Assembly: GCA_031260825.1 (NCBI GenBank)
Contig: JAISKS010000013.1
Span: 1-9,451 of the forward strand
Length of the DNA: 9,451 bases
From: Bifidobacteriaceae bacterium
GTDB taxonomy: Bacteria; Actinomycetota; Actinomycetes; Actinomycetales; Bifidobacteriaceae
Reading direction: 5' to 3'
A model generated the notes under the pieces. The model saw only the letters and a program-made list of their open reading frames with translations. It did no database searches and had not been told where the DNA came from. Below, one piece after another: positions 1-7,474 of the stretch (positions are counted from its first letter, which is position 1; each line of letters starts with the position of its first letter). Position numbers and translations under genes: made by a program.

Positions 1-28
1 AAAAATATGAAAAAAATCGTTTTTTTTG

Positions 29-37
29 TGATATAAT
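29..37 (+). promoter_or_regulatory. Extended -10 promoter for the glgB-glgX unit
   Basis: TG at 29-30, one base, then a perfect TATAAT at 32-37. No recognisable -35 lies 16-18 bp upstream; a T-tract (20-27) sits there instead, as expected for an extended -10 promoter. Transcription should begin near position 44, which coincides with an ATG at 44-46. The same TGnTATAAT pattern precedes the permease and the membrane-protein operon, so it is probably the housekeeping promoter form of this genome. Confidence 0.75.
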
Positions 38-43
38 AGTATT

Positions 44-100
44 ATGAATTTAAAAAATGAAACAAAAATATTAAAAAATGAAAGGGATTCAAGACACTAA
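44..100 (+). CDS. Possible 18-residue leaderless upstream peptide in the glgB leader
   Basis: An ATG lies at the predicted transcription start, seven bases after the end of the -10, and opens an 18-codon frame (MNLKNETKILKNERDSRH) that stops with TAA at 98-100. Leaderless starts at +1 are known in actinobacteria. The peptide contains LKNE twice, encoded by a perfect 13-bp direct repeat (50-62 and 71-83). The stop codon lies inside the loop of the hairpin at 88-112, so a ribosome finishing here would disturb that hairpin ahead of glgB. No known leader peptide is recognised. The frame could be chance in an A-rich leader, and the sequence may be just untranslated 5' UTR. Confidence 0.35.
   Translation: MNLKNETKILKNERDSRH
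50..83 (+). repeat. 13-bp direct repeat in the glgB leader
   Basis: TTAAAAAATGAAA occurs at 50-62 and again at 71-83, identical in all 13 bases and offset by 21 bp, which is two DNA helical turns. It lies just downstream of the predicted transcription start. It could be a pair of protein-binding half sites or simply a local duplication. Confidence 0.6.
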
Positions 101-112
101 ACTGGTCTTGAA
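88..112 (+). promoter_or_regulatory. Stem-loop (or operator) upstream of glgB
   Basis: TTCAAGAC (88-95) and GTCTTGAA (105-112) are perfect inverted repeats around a 9-nt loop. With A87 bulged, GG85-86 can also pair with CC113-114, lengthening the stem. The only SD-like sequence for glgB, AAAGGG at 81-86, lies directly 5' of the stem, too far from the ATG at 124 when linear but about 12 nt away if the stem is folded out. The longer version of the stem would instead cover the GG. As DNA, the same palindrome could be a repressor site at about +57. Confidence 0.55.
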
Positions 113-123
113 CCAATATAAAT

Positions 124-2352
124 ATGTCTAACTTAAACAATAAAATACCAGTTGATGATTATAGCTTTGGACTTCTAACAGGGGGTGTACATTATAATCC
201 TCACGGAATTTTGGGAGCGCATTTCGAGTACGAATATCGCGATCACACTACAATTCGCGTGTTCAAACCTTTCGCACAAAAAGTTGTTATTAGAACTGTA
301 GACGGCGAGTTTGAGGCTGAGCATGAGAAAGACGGTGTTTTCACAGTTGTTCTTGATTCAAAACGTGATGAAAATAATAATCCAATTTACCCAGATTACC
401 GCGTAAAAGTAACATATGATGGATATGAAACTGAAATGGATGACCCGTATCGTTTCAGCCCAATGATCGGTGAACTTGACCAACATCTAATTGGCGAAGG
501 TCGTCATGAAGAACTTTGGAAAGTGCTTGGCGCAAATGTTAAAGAGTTTTATAGTGAGCTTGGCGATGTAAAAGGTACATCATTTTCAGTTTGGGCTCCT
601 AATGCAAAAGCTGTTCGAATTAAAGGTGATTTTAATTATTGGAATGGCGAGGGACATCAAATGCGCTCTCTCGGTGCAAGTGGCGTTTGGGAACTTTTCG
701 TACCTGGCGTAGAAACAGGCGCTCAATATAAATTTGAAATACTTAATAATAATGGTGGATGGTTTGAAAAATGCGATCCTGTAGCAAAATATGCTCAAAT
801 TCCACCTGAAACTGCTTCAGTAGTTTTCGAGTCAAAATTTGATTGGTCAGATAATAATTGGGAAGATACTAAAAAGAAAATCAATCCTCATACTCAACCA
901 ATAAGTGTATACGAACTTCATTTAGGTTCTTGGAGAAAAGGTCTTAGCTATAATGAATTGGCTGATCAATTAGTTGAATATATTAAAGAAATGAATTTCA
1001 CACATGTTGAATTTATGCCTGTAGCACAGCATCCTTTTGAGCCTTCTTGGGGATATCAAGTGACAGGTTATTTTGCTATCAATTCAAGATTTGGTAATCC
1101 TGATGAGTTCAAACATCTTGTGAATACTTTACATAATAATGGTATTGGCGTTATCGTCGACTGGGTACCTGCACATTTTCCAAAAGATGAGTTCGCTCTT
1201 GCTAATTTTGATGGTACACCATTATATGAAGATCCAAATCCTCTTCGCGGTGAACATCCAGATTGGGGAACAAAAATCTTTAATTTCGGTCGTAAGGAAG
1301 TTCGCAATTTCTTAGTAGCAAATGCATGCTATTGGTTTGAAGATTTCCATATCGATGCACTTCGCGTTGATGCTGTTGCGTCTATGCTTTATTTAGATTA
1401 TTCTCGCGAGGATGGTCAGTGGCAAGCAAATCAATATGGTGGAAATGAAAACTTAGAAGCAATTGATTTCTTACAAGAAACAACTGCTACAGTTTACAAA
1501 CGATATCCTGGAATTATGATGATTGCTGAAGAGTCAACTTCTTGGCAAGGTGTTACAGCACCTACTAGTGTTGGCGGCCTTGGCTTCGGTCTAAAATGGA
1601 ATATGGGATGGATGAATGATACTCTTGAGTATTTCAAACATGAGCCAGTTCATCGTTCATATCACCATGGCGAAATCACTTTTTCTATGGTATACGCTTT
1701 TAGTGAAAACTTTATTCTTCCACTTTCTCATGATGAAGTGGTACATGGAAAAGGCTCACTTATCGACAAAATGCCTGGAGATAAATGGCAGAAACTTGCA
1801 AATCTCCGTCTATTATATTCCTACCAATGGACTCATCCTGGTAAAAACTTAATCTTTATGGGATGCGAGTTTGGACAGTGGGGAGAGTGGACTGAAGCTA
1901 ATTCAATCGACTGGGGCACTATGGAAGATTGGGATCATAAAGGCGTATGGAATATGCTTAAAGATCTAAATCAGATTTATCGAACTGAAAAATCACTATA
2001 TGAATTGGATCATGATTCACGCGGTTTTGAATGGTTAGATATTAATGATAGTGAACATTCAGTATTAAGTTTCGTTCGTAAAGATGAGCAAGGAAATCCT
2101 GTAGTTGTTGTAATTAATTTTGCAAATGCAGCATTTGAAGGTTATAGAATCGCACTTCCAAATGTTGGCGGAGCACATTCAGAAACTACTAAATGGAAAG
2201 AAATTTTCAACTCTGATAACGAATATTATGGCGGAAGTAATGTTGTAAATCCTGATGAGATTACTGCTGAAGATTTCGAATATCATGGAAGAAATTATTC
2301 ATTAAGCTTACGCGTACCACCTCTAGGTGTTACAATTCTTAAGCCAGTTTAG
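124..2352 (+). CDS. glgB: 1,4-alpha-glucan branching enzyme GlgB
   Basis: A cytoplasmic GH13 enzyme that cuts an alpha-1,4 chain and rejoins it through an alpha-1,6 bond, forming glycogen branches. Its 742 residues match the long form of the family. In order it has an N-terminal N1 domain (about 25-120), a CBM48 domain (about 150-235, with FSVWAPNAKAV), the catalytic barrel and a C-terminal beta domain (about 640-742). All four GH13 regions are intact: D346-H351 (DWVPAHF), nucleophile D416 in RVDAVA, general acid E469 in IAEEST, and D537 in LSHDE. These sit a constant 11 residues after the E. coli positions. The ATG at 124 is the first possible start, since TGA at 109-111 is in frame upstream. 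No SD lies at normal distance, so initiation may depend on the leader hairpin. glgX follows after 78 bp. Confidence 0.96.
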   Translation: MSNLNNKIPVDDYSFGLLTGGVHYNPHGILGAHFEYEYRDHTTIRVFKPFAQKVVIRTVDGEFEAEHEKDGVFTVVLDSKRDENNNPIYPDYRVKVTYDGYETEMDDPYRFSPMIGELDQHLIGEGRHEELWKVLGANVKEFYSELGDVKGTSFSVWAPNAKAVRIKGDFNYWNGEGHQMRSLGASGVWELFVPGVETGAQYKFEILNNNGGWFEKCDPVAKYAQIPPETASVVFESKFDWSDNNWEDTKKKINPHTQPISVYELHLGSWRKGLSYNELADQLVEYIKEMNFTHVEFMPVAQHPFEPSWGYQVTGYFAINSRFGNPDEFKHLVNTLHNNGIGVIVDWVPAHFPKDEFALANFDGTPLYEDPNPLRGEHPDWGTKIFNFGRKEVRNFLVANACYWFEDFHIDALRVDAVASMLYLDYSREDGQWQANQYGGNENLEAIDFLQETTATVYKRYPGIMMIAEESTSWQGVTAPTSVGGLGFGLKWNMGWMNDTLEYFKHEPVHRSYHHGEITFSMVYAFSENFILPLSHDEVVHGKGSLIDKMPGDKWQKLANLRLLYSYQWTHPGKNLIFMGCEFGQWGEWTEANSIDWGTMEDWDHKGVWNMLKDLNQIYRTEKSLYELDHDSRGFEWLDINDSEHSVLSFVRKDEQGNPVVVVINFANAAFEGYRIALPNVGGAHSETTKWKEIFNSDNEYYGGSNVVNPDEITAEDFEYHGRNYSLSLRVPPLGVTILKPV

Positions 2353-2421
2353 TTCTTTAATCTGAATATTTCTGGACAGTTTTTGTATCAGAAATGTACC
2401 GAATACTAATCAAATTTTTAT

Positions 2422-2426
2422 AGGAG
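2422..2426 (+). promoter_or_regulatory. Shine-Dalgarno of glgX
   Basis: AGGAG stands 4 nt before the ATG at 2431. It is the clearest SD of the large genes here, in contrast with glgB and the dihydrouridine synthase, which have none at normal distance. It fixes the glgX start. Confidence 0.7.
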
Positions 2427-2430
2427 ATAT

Positions 2431-4665
2431 ATGTCAAAAAGACAAGTACCTAGACGCTATGCAGCTCCGCTTGGGGCGAGAATCGTTAACGGCGGTATCA
2501 GCATTGCGATCTATATACCTCGCGGTAAAAATGTAAAAGTTTGCTTTTTCGAGCCAGACGGTTTCACAACTGTAAAGCGCGAATGGGCAAATGGCGGCGA
2601 TAATTGCACGATTGAAAATGAATTTCCTTATGAAGTAGAAGTACCTAGATATAAAGAAACTCATTATAATTTGAAACAAGGCGATTGGGGAATTTGGTAC
2701 GGTTTTTTTGAAGGATATGAAGCGGGTACACTTTACGGTTTTCGCGTGACAGGCAATTGGGATCCAGAAAACGGTGCATTTTATAATCCGAATAAAGTTC
2801 TTGCAGACCCTTATGCAAAGGGATATTACGGCGATTATATCTACGATGCAGCCAATATGGCATATATGTGCCAAGATAATAATCCGATGATTCCGATCAA
2901 ACCATTTGAAATGAGTGATATTGATTCGCTAGGATTTGCGCCACTTTCTGTAGCACTTGATAGTTTGGGCGATAATCATCCGCAAGTTTTTCATCCGATT
3001 ATTCCGTACAATCAAACTGTGATTTACGAAGCTCATGTGAAAGGTTTTACTCAAAATGCTCCTTGGCTTAGAGAGGATTTACGCGGTACATACGCTGGGC
3101 TTGCAGACCCACAAACTATTAGTTATTTGAAAAAATTAGGTGTCACATCTCTTGAACTTTTGCCAATTCATTATTCGATTTCGGAGGCGCATTTATTGCA
3201 ATCTGGAAAAGAGAATTATTGGGGATATTCAACTCATGGATTTTTTGCTCCTAATCCAAAATATGCTACAGAGCTTTCTCAAAAGTTTGGAGCCCAAGGT
3301 GTTTTTGATGAAGTTCGTGGAATGATTAATTTGCTACATAATGAAGGCATTGAAGTCATCATAGATGTTGTATATAATCACACTTGTGAAGAATCAAATT
3401 ATGGTCCTTCCCTTTCATTTAGGGGCTTAAACAATGAGGGATATTACTGTCATCCTGCTGGTAATTTAGGCGAACTTTATGATTATACTGGTTGCGGAAA
3501 TTCTCTTGATTTTCGTAATCCTATGGTGATTAGAATGGTTCTCGATAGTCTTAGATTTTGGGCAAATCAAATCGGCGTAGATGGTTTCCGTTTTGATTTA
3601 GGTGTAACAACTGCACGCGGTTTAAATGGTTTCACAAAAGATCATCCATTATTAATTGCGATGAAAAATGATTCAGTTTTAGGTAATTTAAAACTTATAG
3701 AAGAGCCTTGGGATGTCGGCGATTATGGTTGGCAGACTGGACAGTTTGGTCAGCCTTTCTCTGAGTGGAATGACCGTTTTAGAAATACAATGCGTACTTT
3801 TTGGCTTGCTGATCAGGGACGATTATTAGTTAATGAAGAGACATCTACTCTTCAAGAATTGGCAACTCGTTTTACTGGTTCATCTGACTTTTTCAATAAT
3901 GAAGTTCTTCGTCGTCCGACTGCTTCTGTAAATTATATTACTGCTCATGATGGTTTCACTATGCGCGATTTGACTGAATATAATATGAAACATAATGAAG
4001 CTAATGGCGAGAATAATAATGATGGTAGCGATGATAATACCTCATATAATCACGGCATTGAGGGAGCTTCTGAAGATCAAGATATTTTGGTGAGACGTAC
4101 TCGTACAATTAGGAATCTACTTGCTTCACTTATACTTTCTCAAGGTATGCCAATGATCGTTGCGGGCGATGAATTTGGACGCACGCAAGGTGGAAACAAT
4201 AATGCGTATTGTCAGGATTCTGAGATTTCTTGGCTTAATTGGGATCTTGCTGATTGGCAAAAAGAGCTTCTTGAAACTACAAAATATATTATAAAATTAC
4301 GTCATCGCTATGCTGCGCTACATATCGATAAATTCTTAACTGGCAAAAAACATTTTGAAGAATCAGATATTCCTGATATTTCTTGGTATAGACCTAATGG
4401 TAAACCTTGGAAAAATGAAGAATGGTCAGACTATCATAATCGAGCTACTCAAATGCTTTTCGCATCGCCAAATCCTGATGAAGATGATGTTTTAATTTTA
4501 CTTAATGGTCGAAATGAAGATATGGAATTCTCACTTCCTGATTTTAGAAAATGGGTAAAAGTTTGGGATAGCGATGATAATGTACCAAAAGATACATTTT
4601 TTGTTAAAGAAGATACAGTGAATTCTACTGCGCTTTCTTTCCAAATTTATGCCTCTTCAAAATAA
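2431..4665 (+). CDS. glgX: Glycogen debranching enzyme GlgX (isoamylase type)
   Basis: A GH13 enzyme that hydrolyses alpha-1,6 branch points, typically the short stubs left by glycogen phosphorylase. It has 744 residues: a CBM48 domain (about 10-110), a catalytic barrel (about 190-600) and a short C-terminal beta domain. Catalytic regions are present: D312-H317 (DVVYNH), nucleophile D389 in GFRFDL, general acid E425 in EEPWD, and D507 in TAHDGFT. The long NNN/DG-rich loop after region IV (about 520-545) is typical of GlgX. The usual alanine before the acid is E424 here, a mild variation. The 78-bp gap after glgB shows no convincing terminator or promoter, so the two are probably co-transcribed, linking branch formation and removal. 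The glycogen synthesis genes glgA and glgC are not in the window. Confidence 0.94.
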   Translation: MSKRQVPRRYAAPLGARIVNGGISIAIYIPRGKNVKVCFFEPDGFTTVKREWANGGDNCTIENEFPYEVEVPRYKETHYNLKQGDWGIWYGFFEGYEAGTLYGFRVTGNWDPENGAFYNPNKVLADPYAKGYYGDYIYDAANMAYMCQDNNPMIPIKPFEMSDIDSLGFAPLSVALDSLGDNHPQVFHPIIPYNQTVIYEAHVKGFTQNAPWLREDLRGTYAGLADPQTISYLKKLGVTSLELLPIHYSISEAHLLQSGKENYWGYSTHGFFAPNPKYATELSQKFGAQGVFDEVRGMINLLHNEGIEVIIDVVYNHTCEESNYGPSLSFRGLNNEGYYCHPAGNLGELYDYTGCGNSLDFRNPMVIRMVLDSLRFWANQIGVDGFRFDLGVTTARGLNGFTKDHPLLIAMKNDSVLGNLKLIEEPWDVGDYGWQTGQFGQPFSEWNDRFRNTMRTFWLADQGRLLVNEETSTLQELATRFTGSSDFFNNEVLRRPTASVNYITAHDGFTMRDLTEYNMKHNEANGENNNDGSDDNTSYNHGIEGASEDQDILVRRTRTIRNLLASLILSQGMPMIVAGDEFGRTQGGNNNAYCQDSEISWLNWDLADWQKELLETTKYIIKLRHRYAALHIDKFLTGKKHFEESDIPDISWYRPNGKPWKNEEWSDYHNRATQMLFASPNPDEDDVLILLNGRNEDMEFSLPDFRKWVKVWDSDDNVPKDTFFVKEDTVNSTALSFQIYASSK

Positions 4666-4686
4666 GATATTTTTCATATATTTTAT

Positions 4687-5871
4687 ATGTTACAATTACC
4701 TCGCATAGTTGTTTCTCCAATGGCGGATGTTACAAATTGGCCATACAGAATTATTTGTCAAAAGTTTGGGGGACAATATTCCCCAAACGTTGAAAAACTT
4801 GCCAATGATCCCAACATAGATCCTACTGATAATGAAACTCTTGCCAGCAATCCCAACATAGACCCTACTGGTGCGCTTTATGTATCCGAAATGGTAAACG
4901 CTACAGCAATATCAATGCGAATTCCTGCATCAGAAAAACTGCTACAATTTCATCCATCAGAAAAATTTCGATCACTGCAAATCTTCGGAAATGACCCTGC
5001 TGATTTTGAGAGCGCCGCTGGCAGAATTGTAGCGGAAAATCTTGCAGATCATCTTGATTTAAACTTTGGGTGTCCTGCTGCAAAAATAACTAGAAAGGGC
5101 GGAGGAAGTGCGCTCCCTTGGAAAACAAAAATTTTAGAAGAGGTATGCGAGCGTGTTAGTGCTCAGACAAATGGTAAAATTTTATTATCTGCAAAGTTTC
5201 GAATTGGTCTTGATGATGATCATAAAACTTATATGAAAACGGCAAAAATCTGCGAGAAATATGGTTTCGATTTTGTAACACTTCATGCTAGAACAACAGC
5301 GCAGCATTATAGTGGGAAGGCCGATTGGAATGCGATTTCACTACTAAAAAACGAAATAAATATTCCAGTTTATGGCAATGGTGATGTATTTTCTCGATCT
5401 GATATTGACCTTATGTTTGATGAGACTGGATGCGATGGCGTAGCGATTGGACGAGGAATTTTAGGTCGTCCTTGGCTGATAGCATCAGAAAATCCATTTT
5501 CTAATAATGATTCTGGTGAACCGAATTTCGGATTTGTAGCGGATATTTTTAAAGAGCATTTAACCAATTTAATAGAATTTCATAAAACCGATAATCGTTT
5601 TAATGAGCCGCATACTGATCCTAATTGGGGTGAATATCACGCAATAAAAGATATTCGCAAATTTGTATCCTGGTATTTTAAAGGTTATCCTGTTGGGTCA
5701 TCTTTTAGATCGTCAATGGTAACAGCTAAAACATCTCAAGAAGTATTTGATATCCTTAATAGCGTCGATCGAGATTTAGAAATTGATCCAAAAATTATCG
5801 ATGACCCAAGAGGAAAAACTTCTGCACTTTCGAAACTTCATTTACCAGAGAATTGGCTTGAAAGTGAATAA
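4687..5871 (+). CDS. dus: tRNA-dihydrouridine synthase with an unusual N-terminal insertion
   Basis: An FMN enzyme that uses NADPH to reduce uridine to dihydrouridine in tRNA. It shows the early PMADVTNWP motif, catalytic C129 in NFGCPA, K170 in AKFRIG, H200 in LHARTTAQHYSG, and the FMN-binding GNGD (230-233) and IGRG (254-257). The tail (PRG...LPENWLES) is of the actinobacterial Dus type. At 394 residues it is only slightly long for that group. Between F27 and G62, where relatives run straight into the GLYVSEM segment, lies about 32 extra residues built from two 14-residue repeats (V35-D48, N49-G62). A second small extra loop lies at about 300-316. The gene starts 21 bp after glgX with no SD. 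Its ATG is the last part of a small CATATA/TATATG hairpin, so translation may rely on coupling or a leaderless message. Confidence 0.92.
   Translation: MLQLPRIVVSPMADVTNWPYRIICQKFGGQYSPNVEKLANDPNIDPTDNETLASNPNIDPTGALYVSEMVNATAISMRIPASEKLLQFHPSEKFRSLQIFGNDPADFESAAGRIVAENLADHLDLNFGCPAAKITRKGGGSALPWKTKILEEVCERVSAQTNGKILLSAKFRIGLDDDHKTYMKTAKICEKYGFDFVTLHARTTAQHYSGKADWNAISLLKNEINIPVYGNGDVFSRSDIDLMFDETGCDGVAIGRGILGRPWLIASENPFSNNDSGEPNFGFVADIFKEHLTNLIEFHKTDNRFNEPHTDPNWGEYHAIKDIRKFVSWYFKGYPVGSSFRSSMVTAKTSQEVFDILNSVDRDLEIDPKIIDDPRGKTSALSKLHLPENWLESE
4764..4788 (+). repeat. Palindrome inside dus
   Basis: GTTTGGGG (4764-4771) and CCCCAAAC (4781-4788) form a perfect 8-bp inverted repeat around 9 bases. 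A G-U and an A-U pair can extend it to 10 pairs with a 5-nt loop. It is the most GC-rich stem seen in the window, and it sits at the left edge of the extra segment of the dihydrouridine synthase, encoding about FGGQYSPN. It could be a remnant of a palindromic insertion or an mRNA stem. Confidence 0.6.
4789..4872 (+). repeat. Two tandem 42-bp repeats within dus
   Basis: Units 4789-4830 and 4831-4872 are tandem copies of 42 bp (14 codons). By my count the last 33 bases of each differ at 5 positions. They encode VEKLANDPNIDPTD and NETLASNPNIDPTG, so PNIDPT is repeated exactly. The unit is in frame and keeps the gene open. This is a local duplication inside the insertion that separates the first strand-helix unit from the VSEM segment. 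Confidence 0.85.
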
Positions 5872-5874
5872 TTC

Positions 5875-5899
5875 ACATAGTTAATATATAAAACTATGT
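5875..5899 (+). promoter_or_regulatory. Candidate operator overlapping the permease promoter
   Basis: ACATAGTT (5875-5882) and AACTATGT (5892-5899) are a perfect 8-bp inverted repeat with 9 bp between the arms. The right arm includes the TG of the extended -10 and abuts TATAAT at 5900. The whole palindrome is upstream of the predicted transcription start near 5912, so it should act as DNA, most simply as a repressor dimer site that excludes RNA polymerase. The binding protein is not known. Confidence 0.55.
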
Positions 5900-5905
5900 T
5901 ATAAT
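5897..5905 (+). promoter_or_regulatory. Extended -10 promoter of the amino acid permease
   Basis: TG at 5897-5898, one base, then perfect TATAAT at 5900-5905. No -35 consensus lies at 16-18 bp. Predicted transcription start is 5912-5913, right at the GTG start codon, implying a leaderless message. Confidence 0.75.
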
Positions 5906-5912
5906 TATAATT

Positions 5913-7445
5913 GTGAAAATACAAAAATCTATTATGCGAAAACTTTCCCCAGCTCTTGCAATTAAAGCCGCAAATGCTGACAAAGAACATCATCTAAAAC
6001 GAAATACTCTTAATCAATATTCACTTGCATTAATGGCAGTTGGTATTTCTGTTGGCGCTGGAATTTTCACTGTTGGTGCTACTGCAATCAGCACTGTAGC
6101 AGGCCCTTCAACAATTATAAGTTTCCTAATCGCAGCTGTAGTATGCGGATTTGCAACCCTATGTTATGCCGAGTTTGCATCAGTAATTCCGCTTACTGGA
6201 TCTTCGTATACATACGCATATATTTCAATGGGGGAATGCATCGCGTGGATTGTTGGATGGAATTTATTATTAGAATATTTGCTTGCTGCTTCATTAATTT
6301 CAAAAGTTTGGGGAAATTATTTATGCGGAATTATTCAGACAATTACTGGCAATGAGCATTTTACAACATCAGTAGATTTTGGACTTATTACATTTGATTT
6401 TGCTCCAGCAATACTTTTAACAGTATTATCTATATTTGTACTTTTTGGTGCAAAAATGACTACAACTGTTAATAATATTTTTGTTACTGTGAAAGTTGGA
6501 ATAATTATTTTCATAATTTTCGCAGGTTCTATGTTTATAAAGTTTTCTAATTTTGTACCATTTATTCCGGCTAGTCGACTATCAAATCCTACTGGCAGCG
6601 ATGTCGCCGCAAAAGGAATTGATTTGACACAAAGTTTATTGCAATTAATTTTAGGACAGTCACATACTGTTTTTGGTTTTATGGGAATTCTTTCGGCTGC
6701 CAGTCTTGTTGTATTTGCATTTTTAGGTTTTGAATCTGTCGCTGGTACAGCTGAAGAAACTATTAATCCCAAAGTTAATGTACCAAAAGGATTGTTTTTA
6801 GGACTTGCGATAATCACTGTTTTATATATTGGTGTTACATCTGTGATAGCAGGAATGGTATCTGTTGACGAATGGGCTTCGTATATTTCTAATAATGATA
6901 TGAAACCAAGTTTGGCGACAGCATTCAAAATTCGCGGAGTTTTATGGGCTGGTACAGTGATTGAAATCGGAGCTATAATTGGTTTAACTTCTGTTGTGCT
7001 CGTTGCAATTTATGCACTTAGTAGAACATTTTTCGCAATAAGTAGAGATGGTTTGCTACCAAAATGGTTCGCTGTAACAGGACAAAAAGACACTCCATAT
7101 CGCATAATAATTATGTGCAGTATATTTATGTTGCTTATCTCTAGTACAATAGAAATTTCGAGTTTGGAAGAGATGGTTAATATCGGAACGCTTGTTGCTT
7201 TCATAATTGTATCTTTTGGCGTACCGATTATTCGAAAAAATATACCTCATGATCTGGCGAATCATGATCAAAGATTTATAGTACCTTTTTCACCAGTTCT
7301 ACCTATAATAAGTGGAATTATTTGTATTGGTCTCGCTATAAATTTAAGTATAATGACTTGGATTCGTTTTGCAGTTTGGCTTATAATTGGATTAGCGATA
7401 TATTTCCTTTATGGATATAAACATTCTAATCTTTCTAAACTATAA
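5913..7445 (+). CDS. Amino acid permease, APC superfamily (CAT-type)
   Basis: An inner-membrane secondary transporter of 510 residues with about 12 or more hydrophobic segments. A basic N-terminal tail (1-35) precedes the substrate-binding first helix break GISVGAGIF (44-52). FLGFESVAGTAEETINP (270-286) is the conserved helix and loop of cationic/neutral amino acid carriers, followed by the loop with SRDGLLP (377-383). The C-terminal pair of helices ends in a short cytoplasmic tail. The exact amino acid carried cannot be read from sequence. The start is GTG at 5913, the first usable start after TAA at 5889-5891. An ATG at 5934 (residue 8) is possible but has no SD, while GTG falls on the predicted +1. 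It has its own promoter with a palindrome across it, suggesting control separate from the glg genes. Confidence 0.9.
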   Translation: MKIQKSIMRKLSPALAIKAANADKEHHLKRNTLNQYSLALMAVGISVGAGIFTVGATAISTVAGPSTIISFLIAAVVCGFATLCYAEFASVIPLTGSSYTYAYISMGECIAWIVGWNLLLEYLLAASLISKVWGNYLCGIIQTITGNEHFTTSVDFGLITFDFAPAILLTVLSIFVLFGAKMTTTVNNIFVTVKVGIIIFIIFAGSMFIKFSNFVPFIPASRLSNPTGSDVAAKGIDLTQSLLQLILGQSHTVFGFMGILSAASLVVFAFLGFESVAGTAEETINPKVNVPKGLFLGLAIITVLYIGVTSVIAGMVSVDEWASYISNNDMKPSLATAFKIRGVLWAGTVIEIGAIIGLTSVVLVAIYALSRTFFAISRDGLLPKWFAVTGQKDTPYRIIIMCSIFMLLISSTIEISSLEEMVNIGTLVAFIIVSFGVPIIRKNIPHDLANHDQRFIVPFSPVLPIISGIICIGLAINLSIMTWIRFAVWLIIGLAIYFLYGYKHSNLSKL

Positions 7446-7465
7446 TTAATATAAAAGATATTATT

Positions 7466-7469
7466 AGGA
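7466..7469 (+). promoter_or_regulatory. Weak Shine-Dalgarno of the winged-helix regulator
   Basis: AGGA lies 5 nt before the ATG at 7475. Only 29 bp separate this gene from the permease. A TATAAT (7441-7446) overlaps the permease stop codon but has neither TG nor a good -35, so the regulator may be read through from the permease or from this weak promoter. Confidence 0.5.
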
Positions 7470-7474
7470 TATTT

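Noticed and set aside
10..27. A7-TCG-T8 stretch resembling a terminator stem for an upstream gene
   Set aside because: The stem would contain only A-T pairs with a 3-base loop, and the run lies immediately before a -10. It is better explained as an A/T-tract promoter context.
2370..2393. Inverted repeat TTTCTG/CAGAAA between glgB and glgX as a terminator
   Set aside because: It is a 6-bp weak stem with a long loop, and no T-run follows the 3' arm.
2434..2874. A 146-codon minus-strand frame within glgX
   Set aside because: It is a shadow of the coding strand with low-complexity Cys/Ile-rich translation and no domain features.
6335..6928. A 197-codon open frame on the minus strand within the permease
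   Set aside because: It is fully antisense to a well-supported gene and shows no recognisable motif; its length follows from the codon bias of the permease.
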